Shown one piece after another: positions 24,566-34,322 of a stretch of 64,000 bases of DNA (positions within the stretch are counted from its first letter, which is position 1; every line of letters starts with the position of its first letter). The translations under genes were made by a program, and so were the position numbers. The notes beneath the pieces are model-generated. The model saw nothing but the letters and a program-made list of their open reading frames with translations. It did no database searches and was not told where the DNA came from. The stretch is from Fibrobacter sp. GTDB lineage: Bacteria; Fibrobacterota; Fibrobacteria; Fibrobacterales; Fibrobacteraceae. The DNA lies in the NCBI GenBank assembly GCA_024398965.1, contig JAKSIF010000006.1, positions 100,386-164,385 of the forward strand, in the 5' to 3' direction.

Positions 24566-26155
24566 TTGTTGAATCTTAAAAGTTTTGCAGTTGCACTGGT
24601 TGTTGCTTTTATTGCCTTTGCCGAGGTTGGGGCAAAACCCGCTCCCGTAATTCGCTCCGCCCCGTTGACTAGGGATACCCTGGTCCTGTGGGCTATGGAC
24701 GAAGGCATCAATTCGGGTAGTACTCTTCGTAAGATTACTCGGCGCTTCGCTCATCGATCCGGCTATCCGGTAAAGGTTCGCTTTCTGGACTGGGGAACTG
24801 CATTTGAGCAGTTGACTCGAACCCTTGCGACAGATGCTGCTACTGCAGAGGCTTCCGGCCTGGAATTTCCAGACGTTATCCAATTGGGCTCCAGCTGGGT
24901 TCCGCATTTCGCAAGCCATGACTTGATATCCTCTGTACCGGAGTCCCTGTTGGTCTCCTTGGATACTACACGCTTCTACGCAGAGGCCATGAAGGTTTCT
25001 CACCTGGGTTCCGATGCGGCGACTTATTCTCTTCCGTGGTTCCTTGACGTTCGAGGCTTGCTTGTAAACAAGCGCCTTTGGAAGGAACTGGAACTGACTG
25101 AGGATGACGTTGCGACCTATCCTAAGTTCTATGGAACCTTGCGTGCAATTTCCAAGAAGAAGTTGAAGAACAAGGTGGGTGCATCCGTAGCTCCCTTTGG
25201 CTATGGCGTCAAGAATGATTGGACCGGTCACCAGCAGATGTCTCCCATTATCTGGAGCTTTGGCGGAGACCTTGTTGCCAAGGAAGGGGACTCCTACCGC
25301 AGTGCCTTGGCTGATTCCAATACCCTGAATGGATTGCGTCATTATTTTAAGTTTTTGAATGACCTGGATATCTCCCCCTATGGATTCCAGGAAAATTCGA
25401 CTCAGAATGCGGATCGCTTTGTTCGGTCTGAACAGTTGGTAATTTACGGTACTGCCGAATTCATTCGCAAGCTTGATTTCTCTGGTGATCAAGGCGGCCT
25501 CAAGGAATCTCTTCTGGCTGAAGATAGCCTTGCCTTTATCTCCTTCCCCGAAGGCCCCAATGGCCGTTTTACCTTTGTTGGTGGAAGCCACCTGGCTCTT
25601 CCTAAGAGAGGTTCTCTTCAGAAACAGAAGGCTGCCGAGGCACTTTTTGTCTACCTGCTTCGCGCCGACAACATGGACTTCTTCTCCCGTCAGATCGGTT
25701 TCTTGCCTGCAGACCAGTCTATGATCAGCTTGTGGGCTAAGGATTCTCGCTACAATCATCTCATTGAAAACCTGGAAAAGAATGGCCGGAGCTTCCCCAA
25801 CATTCCGGAATGGAGTGAAGTGGAATATGCGATCATCACCATGATGAATGTTGTTGCGAAAAGCATTGAAAGCCGCACTGCGGATGCAAATGAAATTATT
25901 GTAGATGCTGTACTGAAGGCTCATCAACGTATTAATACGGTTCTCAAGTACGAAGAAAAAACAAGTCCGGTAGAAGTCCGTAATCGTATTGAGCGCGTTC
26001 TGATTACGCCGGTGGAAGAATCGGCCTATGTCCAGAATGATCCTGATTCGGATAATGGAATATCCATGTCCTTTGTCATGGTTGTTGGATTGGTGCTGGT
26101 GTGCCTTGCTCTGTTTATTTTTGTAGGCTATGCCGTAATTCACCGTAAACGGTAA
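24566..26155 (+). CDS. Family 1 extracellular solute-binding protein with C-terminal membrane anchor
   Basis: 529 residues. A signal peptide (about 1-23, ending EVGA) is followed by a sugar-type ABC solute-binding fold (TLVLWAMDEGINSG..., LPWFLDVRGLLVNKRLW, GHQQMSPIIWSFGGDLV, FVGGSHLALPKRG). A membrane helix at about 502-525 and a basic end HRKR anchor the protein at its C-terminus, which is unusual. No ATG fits: TTG at 24566, 9 nt after an AGG overlapping the aroA stop, is taken as start. No ABC permease or ATPase follows; instead a PBP4 gene begins 1 nt after the stop, so a wall-related or sensing role is possible. Confidence 0.78.
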   Translation: MLNLKSFAVALVVAFIAFAEVGAKPAPVIRSAPLTRDTLVLWAMDEGINSGSTLRKITRRFAHRSGYPVKVRFLDWGTAFEQLTRTLATDAATAEASGLEFPDVIQLGSSWVPHFASHDLISSVPESLLVSLDTTRFYAEAMKVSHLGSDAATYSLPWFLDVRGLLVNKRLWKELELTEDDVATYPKFYGTLRAISKKKLKNKVGASVAPFGYGVKNDWTGHQQMSPIIWSFGGDLVAKEGDSYRSALADSNTLNGLRHYFKFLNDLDISPYGFQENSTQNADRFVRSEQLVIYGTAEFIRKLDFSGDQGGLKESLLAEDSLAFISFPEGPNGRFTFVGGSHLALPKRGSLQKQKAAEALFVYLLRADNMDFFSRQIGFLPADQSMISLWAKDSRYNHLIENLEKNGRSFPNIPEWSEVEYAIITMMNVVAKSIESRTADANEIIVDAVLKAHQRINTVLKYEEKTSPVEVRNRIERVLITPVEESAYVQNDPDSDNGISMSFVMVVGLVLVCLALFIFVGYAVIHRKR

Positions 26156-26156
26156 T

Positions 26157-28307
26157 ATGAAAAGATCTGTATTCGCCACTTTATTTGCTGTTGTTCTTTC
26201 CGTTGGTTCTACCTTTGCGAACTTCGTGCCGGATTCATTCCAGGTCTATGTGGATTCCTTGGTTCCGGGTTCTCGATATGGTTTGTCCATTCGTTCCGTA
26301 AAGACGGGAAAGGAACTTGTGAGTATTCGTGGTGAAGAACGTTTTACTCCCGCAAGTTCTCTAAAGTCCTTGACTACGGCTGCAGCCATTCATTTTCTGC
26401 CCTTGGATTATGAGCCCAAGACCTATGTATCTTTGAATGGAAGCGTCCAAAAGGGAGTGTTCACCGGCAAGGTGAATATTCGTGGCGAAGGAGACCCGAA
26501 CTTTTCCGGCCGTTATTATGCGGATCCGTTCCATGTGCTGTATGCCATGGTGGATTCTATTCGCGCCTTGGGTGTTGATACCATCCGCGGTCGCATTGAC
26601 TTGGATTCCAGTTATTACAAGGGTCCTTGGAAAGCGGAGCACTGGCGCAAGAATTTTTACGACGCCTGGTATGGTGCAGAAATAGCTCCGCTAGGCTTCA
26701 ATGACAACTGCGAAGTAATCCGTTTCAAGCCCGGCAAGGAGATTGGCGATACTGCCCACGTGGAAGTGATTCCCGATGTGGGTTATGTAACCTTGAAAAA
26801 TGAGTTGGTTACGGTGAAGGGTAGAAAGAAGGGCTGGACATGGGCCCTTGATCCGGTGAAGTCCGAGATTACCATTGGCGGAACTATCGGTGTGAATGTG
26901 GATTCTGCCCAGCTTGTACTTCCCATCAGGAACCCTGTTGGCTTTTTCAATGCGGCCTTTGCCTACGCACTTAAGGAACGCGGTGTCGTTTATGAGAGTA
27001 AGGACAATGTGCCCGATGGGATTGAGATCAAGAGATTTTCCTATTCTGCAGCACCGTTCCTTAGCATCCTGGATGAAATCAATCAGCGTAGCCAGAATAT
27101 GCACGCAGAGACCCTGTTCCGTAACATGGGCGCCCAGGTGTCCGGAGAAGGTAGCGTTGATGGTGGCCGTGCTGCAGAACAGAAATTTCTGAGTGAAATC
27201 GGTCTTGATCCTTCTGACTTTGAAGTTTGGGATGGATGTGGTCTTTCGCCAAAGAACAAGGTCAAGCCCTCTGTTGAAACCATGCTGCTTGCAAAGATGG
27301 CTCGTCATCCCAAGGGCAGTTACTACATCAACAGTTTTGCTGGCCCTGGCCTAGGTACCGGTGGCAAGCGCCAGTTGGACAATCCTTATCCCTGGCTGAC
27401 TCGCTTCAAGACTGGCTTCATCGGGGAAGTCCATGCGTTGGTTGGCTACGTGTTCCCTATGGATGGGGATACGCTCACTATGGCCATGTATCTAAACGAA
27501 ACAGGCAAGAATCCCGATGCCACCTTGAAGGATGTTCTTGATACCTTGTGGACCCGCGTAGTGATGCAGGTTAACGACCATTATGCATCCCTTATGGAAA
27601 TGAAGTCTCTCTGGATTTCGGGGCAGAATGTTCGTGGCCTGGCAAATCGCCTTGACTATTTCAGCAAGTCACTTATCGGTAAGCCCTACCTTCTGGGCCC
27701 TATGGGCGAAAGCTATCTGGATTCCATCGAGAACAAGCCCCTTGTAAATCTGGATTCTGTTGACTGTGTTACCTACGTTGAACACGCCTTGGCTCTGGCT
27801 CTTGCCACCAGTGAGGAAAAAGTGTTTGGTGTTCATCAGCAGATTCGTTACCTTGACGGGAAGATTGACTATGCTCATCGCAAGCATTACTTGTTGAACG
27901 ACTGGGTGGGCGAGGGCAAGTTTGCAAAGGTGATTCCTCTTCCAGGAGACACTACGATTCAGCGCACCATGCCGAAGAAGGACTTCTTCAAGGCCAAGGG
28001 AATTAAGCGCAAGGAAGAAGACAAACCTATGGATATCCGCTACCTGCCTTATGACAGGGCCTTGGAATTGATGAGCAAGCCTTACGAAGGCCCGTTCATG
28101 GTTGTAGGCATTGCATACATTGGTAAGTTTGATAAGATAGATGCGACTCACACAGGTTTTGTGATTTTACGCCCTGGGGAACTCCCTATGGTTCGACATG
28201 CATCTTCCTTGAAAAAACGTGTTATAGAACAGCCTTTGAATGAGTATCTGGAAAGCCGTCGCGGCAAACTTCCGGGAATAACCCTGTTTGAATTTAAGCA
28301 GCCCTAA
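26157..28307 (+). CDS. dacB: PBP4-type D-Ala-D-Ala carboxypeptidase fused to a DUF1460 domain
   Basis: 716 residues. A signal peptide precedes a family S13 penicillin-binding protein: SxxK at S67-K70 (PASSLKS), SxN at S312-N314 (SQN), KTG at 418-420. From about 490 a DUF1460 domain follows (IGKPYLLGPMGESY, VDCVTYVEHAL with D536-C537, a His-rich HRKHYLLNDWV). DUF1460 proteins are NlpC/P60-like cysteine amidases or peptidases that act on muropeptides. The fusion could trim both the D-Ala end and the stem peptide or amide bond of peptidoglycan. It starts 1 nt after the solute-binding protein. Confidence 0.87.
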   Translation: MKRSVFATLFAVVLSVGSTFANFVPDSFQVYVDSLVPGSRYGLSIRSVKTGKELVSIRGEERFTPASSLKSLTTAAAIHFLPLDYEPKTYVSLNGSVQKGVFTGKVNIRGEGDPNFSGRYYADPFHVLYAMVDSIRALGVDTIRGRIDLDSSYYKGPWKAEHWRKNFYDAWYGAEIAPLGFNDNCEVIRFKPGKEIGDTAHVEVIPDVGYVTLKNELVTVKGRKKGWTWALDPVKSEITIGGTIGVNVDSAQLVLPIRNPVGFFNAAFAYALKERGVVYESKDNVPDGIEIKRFSYSAAPFLSILDEINQRSQNMHAETLFRNMGAQVSGEGSVDGGRAAEQKFLSEIGLDPSDFEVWDGCGLSPKNKVKPSVETMLLAKMARHPKGSYYINSFAGPGLGTGGKRQLDNPYPWLTRFKTGFIGEVHALVGYVFPMDGDTLTMAMYLNETGKNPDATLKDVLDTLWTRVVMQVNDHYASLMEMKSLWISGQNVRGLANRLDYFSKSLIGKPYLLGPMGESYLDSIENKPLVNLDSVDCVTYVEHALALALATSEEKVFGVHQQIRYLDGKIDYAHRKHYLLNDWVGEGKFAKVIPLPGDTTIQRTMPKKDFFKAKGIKRKEEDKPMDIRYLPYDRALELMSKPYEGPFMVVGIAYIGKFDKIDATHTGFVILRPGELPMVRHASSLKKRVIEQPLNEYLESRRGKLPGITLFEFKQP

Positions 28308-28317
28308 GGGGCTTTAC

Positions 28318-28770
28318 TCAGTCGCCAAAGTCAAAGGCGAGAATCGCTACCAGTTCGTGAGAATTTGCGTCGCCCGTTTGTTCGGCGTCCTTTTCAAAGA
28401 CGGTCCAGGAGTCTGGAGTCCATCCGTACGCATTGACGGTAAGTTCGTTGCCTATGGCGGTTTCTGCTTTTTCGATTTCTTCCCACTTGATACGGCCCGC
28501 TGGCGCTTTGTAATAGCGTAGCATCCCAAGGGCTTCCATAGATTCGGGGTGATCGTCCACCAGCTGGTAGACGCAATCCTTGTAGGATTCCCCTTGCAGT
28601 CGTATGACCCTGTAGAGCCGCTTGCGTCCTAGGAACTTGGCCAAGTCGCTTTGGTGAACATCAATTTTTGCGGAGCCTCCAAAAAAGATGGAAAGCTCCC
28701 GAAAGATTTCGGAGGATTCATCCATTAAAGGGGAAAGCTTCTTGATTTGTTCTGCAACGTCTGCCAGCAT
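28318..28770 (-). CDS. Uncharacterised 150-residue protein
   Basis: Not recognised. It is a soluble, mildly acidic protein with a helical first third (MLADVAEQIKKLSPLMDESSEIFRELSIFF) and a mixed second half; no signal peptide or membrane segment. Codon use looks like that of its neighbours. A TATTAT box ends 6 nt before the ATG with no Shine-Dalgarno. It converges on the PBP4 gene, leaving a 10-bp gap. Confidence 0.7.
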   Translation of the reverse strand: MLADVAEQIKKLSPLMDESSEIFRELSIFFGGSAKIDVHQSDLAKFLGRKRLYRVIRLQGESYKDCVYQLVDDHPESMEALGMLRYYKAPAGRIKWEEIEKAETAIGNELTVNAYGWTPDSWTVFEKDAEQTGDANSHELVAILAFDFGD

Positions 28771-28902
28771 GTTCTAATAATACAAAAAGAATATGCTCTA
28801 TAGTCATTCTGAGTGCGGAAAGCGTGAAGAATCCTTGTAGGAACTGTATTATTATTCTAATATTTGAGTGGTATTTGGGGTGATAGATTATAGGAGGTCC
28901 TC

Positions 28903-30846
28903 ATGAATTTCAAAAGATATACAGCGGCAGCAGCTTTTGGCCTTGCTGCCATTTTGGCTGGCTGCTCCAGTTCTGATTCCGGTTCCGACAATGTGTCGGG
29001 AGCAGTTTCCAGCGATGTGCAGTCATTCAAGGTAGAAAGCTGCAATAGCGATATCGATGCCGCAGGTAGTTCCAAACTCGAAATGGCCAAGGGCGACCTT
29101 GTGGAATTCCTCGGGGCTCTGGAGGATGGTGAAATCCGCAAGGCTCAGGGAATTGGCGCGAGCATCAAGAATACCTACCGTCAGGTTCTAGATGCCTATC
29201 CGGCCAACTGTGAAGCCCAGCTGGGTTATGCACTTTCCTCCATCGCCAACCTGGTGAATAACGACGCCTTGAATTCCGTGCTGGATTCCCTGGAAAACCG
29301 CGGTATCGTGGAAACGGATTCCAGACGCAACCTTTACAAGGTTTCCGAATCCGAGATGGCGAACATTGTGGTGGGTACCAGGGTTATGGCCAAGCAGTCT
29401 TCCAAGGTGGTGACCGCAACCATGCAGGATGCCGTTTCCGAAACCCTTCTGCCCATGACTGACTCCGCCATTACCTTTATTACCAATGTGGTCCGCAATG
29501 GCTCTGTGACGGTGCTATACACCAACGGCAGACGTACCGTGGAGCTGGATAATGGTGAATTTGCACCGGCCCTGGGCGCTCTCTACCTGATGCGCGCCTT
29601 CATGGTGGCTGTCGCCAGCATCAATATCGATTTCGATGAAAACGGCAGTTACGACTGGATCGATTCCCTGATCGAAGTCGACATTGCCAACTACAAGAGC
29701 AACCCTGGCGTCAAGAAGGCCATCAAGCTTCTGGACAAGGATAATCCCTTCGCCACCATCAGGGATGACTGGGCTCCCGCCTACAAGAACATCCCCAACA
29801 TGCTGGACAGCGCCATTACCTACGTGCAAGTTGGCCTGCAGTATGGTATCGACGAAGCTGCCAACGGCCTCAAGACCCAGCTCCATGACATTTACGTTGT
29901 GGGCGACGATGAAGATGCTGACGTGAGTGTTTCCTCCCTGCAGGCTGCCATCGATACCCTTTCCCGCGTCAAGGACGCTCTGCACAACGATATCGAATTC
30001 AAGGTTTCCGGTAAGTCCTACAAGGTGAACATCGGCAAGTTCTTCGGCATTACCAATGTAAAGAAACTTCTGCCCTACCACAAGATTATGCCTGTGGATG
30101 ATTGGTTCAAGCCGGGCAAGAACGACTTCTGGGCCGATTCTCTTAATTGGCATTCTTACGCCAGTCGAGAACTGGAAGCTTTGTTCAAGGCAGCCATGCC
30201 CCTCACCGGCAAGGAAGAATACGTTGGCGTAGATTTTGATTCTGACTATTACGACGACGATCTGGATGATTATGTGGAAACCCCGGTTGTCGATTTTGAT
30301 ATCGAATACGAGGAAGGCTATGCCTATGGCACCTACAAGGTGGTGTTTGACGGCTGCAAGGCAAGTTTTGAACTGAAGAGGTTTAGATATCGCAGCTATG
30401 ATTACTATGGTGATGAAGAAGAATCCGCTGATACCATGAAGGTGACCAAGCAGGTGACCCTAAGTTTCGAATTCTGCAAGGTGGAAGACGGTGTGACCAA
30501 GTTCCTGATCGCCGAAGGCGCTGACGCTCCCAACGTTTTGGTGTTTACCGACAAGAACGGCAAGGAACTGATCAGCTTTAGGGACCTGGTGACTGGCGTG
30601 AAGTACCCCTGCGAAGACCATTACCACTATCGTTCCTACAACCTGAAGGAAATGAAGGAATTCCTGGAGTTCCCGGATATCACTTTCGGTGGTGTGTTCC
30701 CGGGCATGACCAAGGACAAGATGTGGGAACTGCTTGCCGACCTGGATGAATATGAAGACGATGATGATTATTTTCGTGAACCCAGCCCGGTTATGCCGGA
30801 CTTGAATGTGGACCCTTGGGTTGAAATGGACGACGTAGATTGGTAA
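28903..30846 (+). CDS. Large acidic lipoprotein of unknown function
   Basis: 647 residues. Lipoprotein signal MNFKRYTAAAAFGLAAILAGC (Cys 21), then a Ser/Asp linker. About 50-330 is helical and resembles TPR-like repeats (NTYRQVLDAYPANCEAQLGYALSS). The rest is beta-rich with many acidic Tyr/Asp clusters (DSDYYDDDLDDY, DEYEDDDDYF). No family recognised. A strong AGGAGG precedes the ATG. The stop overlaps the TTG start of the next gene, so the two are probably coupled and may form a surface lipoprotein/outer-membrane barrel pair. Confidence 0.82.
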   Translation: MNFKRYTAAAAFGLAAILAGCSSSDSGSDNVSGAVSSDVQSFKVESCNSDIDAAGSSKLEMAKGDLVEFLGALEDGEIRKAQGIGASIKNTYRQVLDAYPANCEAQLGYALSSIANLVNNDALNSVLDSLENRGIVETDSRRNLYKVSESEMANIVVGTRVMAKQSSKVVTATMQDAVSETLLPMTDSAITFITNVVRNGSVTVLYTNGRRTVELDNGEFAPALGALYLMRAFMVAVASINIDFDENGSYDWIDSLIEVDIANYKSNPGVKKAIKLLDKDNPFATIRDDWAPAYKNIPNMLDSAITYVQVGLQYGIDEAANGLKTQLHDIYVVGDDEDADVSVSSLQAAIDTLSRVKDALHNDIEFKVSGKSYKVNIGKFFGITNVKKLLPYHKIMPVDDWFKPGKNDFWADSLNWHSYASRELEALFKAAMPLTGKEEYVGVDFDSDYYDDDLDDYVETPVVDFDIEYEEGYAYGTYKVVFDGCKASFELKRFRYRSYDYYGDEEESADTMKVTKQVTLSFEFCKVEDGVTKFLIAEGADAPNVLVFTDKNGKELISFRDLVTGVKYPCEDHYHYRSYNLKEMKEFLEFPDITFGGVFPGMTKDKMWELLADLDEYEDDDDYFREPSPVMPDLNVDPWVEMDDVDW

Positions 30847-32078
30847 GAATAGTCGCCATTTGCCTATTGGCCGTAAGCCTCGCGTGCAGTGCAGAAATTG
30901 CCTGCAGCGGGCTTTTTTTGTTGAACCGTGATTCGGTGACGATCGGGCGCCACACCTTTTTTGGCGGGGTGGATTATGAACGTCTTGGAGGCCATTGGAA
31001 AGATGGCTGGGACCTGGATGTTAGATGGAATAGTGCAAATCTAACGGCCGGATTCCAGAGTGATTTTGGTCTGCTGTTCATGGGGGCGAGCCTGAAGGGG
31101 ATTGCCTTTGGCACCAGCAGGGTCAAGTGGACTCCGGAAGATGGGAACGCGTCAGAAATACCCGTCATTGACGCCCGTTGGGAATCATCTATGCTTCGTA
31201 AGGATGCCTGGATCGGGGCCCGCCTTGGTGACCATGGGGTTCACGTGTTCCTTGGAAACGTGGGGAGCTCGCCGGTGAATCGTAGCAGTGAGTATTACAT
31301 CCGTGATTCTGTCAGCCTGTGGATTCTTGGTGGGCGTTATTCCGTGTCGCCTTCGTCGGGAAGCCCGCTTGGGGGCTTGTCTGTAGGGTACGCCTACGCG
31401 AACGCCGATGTAACTTTACAGGGAATCCGTACCCAGGAAGAAAGCCGTAAGAGGTTCGTGTATTTGCCTATTTCTGCTTCTGCCCATGTGGTGGATCTGA
31501 GTTATGGAGTGGGGCCCGTGGAGCTTAGGGCCGTCGCCCTAGGGGCCAGCGCCCATCTGGACAACGACGGTTCCCGCTTTCACGAAACTTTGGCGGCTAA
31601 TCGTGCGTTGAGTGCCTCGGTGATGCAGGTGCTTTCCTTCAGCTTTATGCAGAAGAGCTTCAGGGACAATGCCGATGCAGACCTGATGGCGGCTGCGCTG
31701 GGAGCCACCTACCGCAAAAGGGTGATGCCCTGGGTGGAGCCTGTGGCATCATTGGATTTTTTTGTCGCGGATGTTGATATTGATGGCCGCCAGGTGGAAG
31801 AGACTGCCATGCTTCTTGGAATTTCATATAAAGAAAGCCGATTCGGCTGGGACGCCTTCGGCTTTGGTGCGTTACTGGGCCTTGGGGCCGATTTCAGAGT
31901 TGGCGCCTTGGGGCTTTCTGTAATGGCCCGCCAGGTATTGCCCCTTGTGGTGGATGTCAAGGAAAAATACGATGACACCCAGGAAGGGTCTAATGATTCC
32001 GTGGGGCTGGGCGATATCTGGGACAACTTGGGGAACGGATTGTTCCTTTCGGCGTCGTTCTCCTTTTACTTTTCGTAA
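30840..32078 (+). CDS. Probable outer-membrane beta-barrel protein
   Basis: 412 residues. The signal peptide MVRIVAICLLAVSLACSA starts at a TTG that overlaps the preceding stop (TTGGTAA); no better start exists. The mature part consists of alternating strands with aromatic girdles (FGGVDYERLGGHW, GLLFMGASLKGIAFG, FLSASFSFYFS at the end), as in outer-membrane barrels. No family name can be given. It overlaps the convergent oxidoreductase-fusion gene by 13 bp at the 3' end. Coupling with the upstream lipoprotein suggests the two work together at the cell surface. Confidence 0.72.
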   Translation: MVRIVAICLLAVSLACSAEIACSGLFLLNRDSVTIGRHTFFGGVDYERLGGHWKDGWDLDVRWNSANLTAGFQSDFGLLFMGASLKGIAFGTSRVKWTPEDGNASEIPVIDARWESSMLRKDAWIGARLGDHGVHVFLGNVGSSPVNRSSEYYIRDSVSLWILGGRYSVSPSSGSPLGGLSVGYAYANADVTLQGIRTQEESRKRFVYLPISASAHVVDLSYGVGPVELRAVALGASAHLDNDGSRFHETLAANRALSASVMQVLSFSFMQKSFRDNADADLMAAALGATYRKRVMPWVEPVASLDFFVADVDIDGRQVEETAMLLGISYKESRFGWDAFGFGALLGLGADFRVGALGLSVMARQVLPLVVDVKEKYDDTQEGSNDSVGLGDIWDNLGNGLFLSASFSFYFS

Positions 32079-34096
32079 ATGACGAAGGCGAAATGCCTGC
32101 TGTCGGGTGCCCAGGAATTCACGTTTACCGTTCCCTGACCTCCAAACAGCTTCAGAATGGTCTTGGGTTCGCCAAAGGGTTTTGCATCGCAGGTACCGTT
32201 CTGACTGCAGGAGCTCTGGCGGCGCATCAGGCGTAGTTCCACCATCTTGTTGGGAACGTGTTCACCAGGCTTTACGTCTACCTCGGTGTAGGCCACGGTC
32301 ACGATCTTCTGTAGGTCCGGAGAAATGTGGGGGAACCAGGTATTCCAATGTTCGTCGAAGGTCAGCTGTTCCTGTTTGGAACCGTCTGCCTTCATGCGCC
32401 AGGCCTGCATGCGGCCGGTGCGTACGGAATTGAAGTAGATGTATTCACCCTTGCTGTCGTATTCCGGACCGTCATTGAGGCCCCGGGCTGTCGTCAGCTG
32501 TTTTTCGTTCCCGCCGGCGGTAGGAATGGTGTAGATGTCGTATTCGCCGTTACGTTCGGCGCAGTAGGCCAGGTGCTTTCCGTCGGGCGTGATTCCGTGG
32601 AGGTAGCTAGGTGCCAGCGGCGTCACCAGCACAGGTTCGCGCCCGTCAAAGAAAATCTTGTAGATGCGGGACTGGCCATCTTCTTTCGTGTGGTGGCTTA
32701 CATATAGACCGCTTCCATCAGGATCAAGAACGTGGTCGTTGTTACAGTTGTCTACATAGTAGCTGGGCACTTCCGTAATGTCGCCTGCGGCAAGTTCGCC
32801 GGGATTGCTGTTGCTGTCGGATGCGCCGCGGACCAGGTCCATCTTGTAGATGCGTCCGTTGCTATTGTAGGTGATGTACTTTCCGTCGGTGCTCCAGTTG
32901 GGAGCCTCGATGACGCAGTCGAATTTCTTGAGGGTGGTAATCTTTCCGGTCTCGATGTCGAACACCTGCAGAATGGACTTGTTGCCGCTGCGGTCCCAGG
33001 TAACGCCAGGCGCAATTTCAAAGGGGTAGCTGACGCCAAAGCGGTCGCGGATGGAATCCATCAACTCCATCATTTCCATGGTCTTGTAGTGCGTCATTTC
33101 GGGGCATTCCTTGTCGCCCTTGGCTAGAGCGTCGCGGCAAGCCAATACCTCGTACTCGTAGCAGTTGCAGATTCTCTCCGGCTTTACGCTTTCTACAAGC
33201 TGACCGGCGGCATCATAAACTTGCAACTCTTCCATGTCATTCAAATTCACCACGCGGATGTAGCCCTTGGTTCCGTAGATGATGCCTTCGTTATGCCAGG
33301 GGTTTGCGATGGAACACTTAAGGTAGGCCTTCTTGCCGTTTTTGTAAGTGATGTTGATCCAGTCGGTAGCATCCACGCCGGTATCCGTCTTGATACAGCG
33401 TGCGTCAAGGTTTGCAATGGGTGCGCCGTAGTTTGCGCAATCCCTACCAACAATGCCGACGCAATTCCCATCAGCGGTGCTGTCACAACTAGAGTTGTTG
33501 CCGCGGCAGCCTTCTTCGTTCAAGAACAGGTCTGCAAAAGTCAAACTGTAAATGCCCAAGTCCAGCAAGGCGCCACCAGCCAAAGCCGGATTCACCAGGC
33601 GTTCCACATGAGTCAACGGCTGGGAGAAATCTGCTTCCACACTCTGGACTTCGCCGATGCGACCTGCGGCAATCCAATCGCGAACAATACCTACGGCAGG
33701 CAGGAATCTGGTCCACATGGCTTCGCACAAGAATACGCCCTTGTCGTGGGCCATGGCCATGACTTCCGTAGACTGCTTTACGTTTCCGCAGAAAGCCTTT
33801 TCTACCAGGATGTTGCGGCCTGCGCTAATGCAGAGCTTTGCGTGTTCGCAATGGTGGGAGTGGGGCGTTGCTATGTAAATCAAGTCCACTTCGGAATCGT
33901 TGGCCAAATCTTCGTAACTGCCGTAAGCCACCTGTGCACCGTATTCACCGGCAAATGTCTGGGCCTTCGTCAAGTCCCTTGCGGCGGCGGCGTACAGTTC
34001 CACGCCCATGTCCTTGTTTTCCAATGCCTTAACGGCTTCAGCCATCTTACCAGCGATATAGCCGCAACCAAGAATTCCGAACTTCAAATTTTTCAT
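32066..34096 (-). CDS. Gfo/Idh/MocA oxidoreductase fused to a TolB-like beta-propeller
   Basis: 676 residues from the ATG at 34096. About 1-340 is a Gfo/Idh/MocA dehydrogenase: Rossmann GILGCGYIAGKM, IATPHSHHCEHA, EKAFCGN, and GGALLDLGIY in the C-terminal half, interrupted near 205-245 by a Cys-rich insert (CRGNNSSCDSTADGNC). From about 345 a six-bladed TolB/PD40-like propeller follows (SVSYPFEIAPGVTWD, NWSTDGKYITYNS, HGITPDGKHLAYC, GPEYDSKGEYIYFNS). No signal peptide is seen, so both parts would be cytoplasmic. Either a true fusion or an in-frame join. TATATT ends 6 nt before the ATG. Confidence 0.85.
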   Translation of the reverse strand: MKNLKFGILGCGYIAGKMAEAVKALENKDMGVELYAAAARDLTKAQTFAGEYGAQVAYGSYEDLANDSEVDLIYIATPHSHHCEHAKLCISAGRNILVEKAFCGNVKQSTEVMAMAHDKGVFLCEAMWTRFLPAVGIVRDWIAAGRIGEVQSVEADFSQPLTHVERLVNPALAGGALLDLGIYSLTFADLFLNEEGCRGNNSSCDSTADGNCVGIVGRDCANYGAPIANLDARCIKTDTGVDATDWINITYKNGKKAYLKCSIANPWHNEGIIYGTKGYIRVVNLNDMEELQVYDAAGQLVESVKPERICNCYEYEVLACRDALAKGDKECPEMTHYKTMEMMELMDSIRDRFGVSYPFEIAPGVTWDRSGNKSILQVFDIETGKITTLKKFDCVIEAPNWSTDGKYITYNSNGRIYKMDLVRGASDSNSNPGELAAGDITEVPSYYVDNCNNDHVLDPDGSGLYVSHHTKEDGQSRIYKIFFDGREPVLVTPLAPSYLHGITPDGKHLAYCAERNGEYDIYTIPTAGGNEKQLTTARGLNDGPEYDSKGEYIYFNSVRTGRMQAWRMKADGSKQEQLTFDEHWNTWFPHISPDLQKIVTVAYTEVDVKPGEHVPNKMVELRLMRRQSSCSQNGTCDAKPFGEPKTILKLFGGQGTVNVNSWAPDSRHFAFVIYEK

Positions 34097-34322
34097 GTTC
34101 AAAATATACTTTGCTGCAGCAATATCCGTACAAAAATTCGGATACTAACTGTTTACCCATGTGCCCATCCATACGAAAATATGACTCATCAGACCACGAT
34201 GTTTTTATTCCATCTTGGAATCAATTTTGTGAACAAATTTTAACAATTGCTGGTTTGGCGAAAACGCCTTTTGTAACTTGAAATCAAGGGTCGATGATGA
34301 TCCGGCTTAAAGGAGGCTTACC

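Noticed and set aside
24242..26179. 645-codon antisense frame spanning aroA and the solute-binding protein
   Set aside because: It crosses two real genes on the other strand and has no ribosome site or domain.
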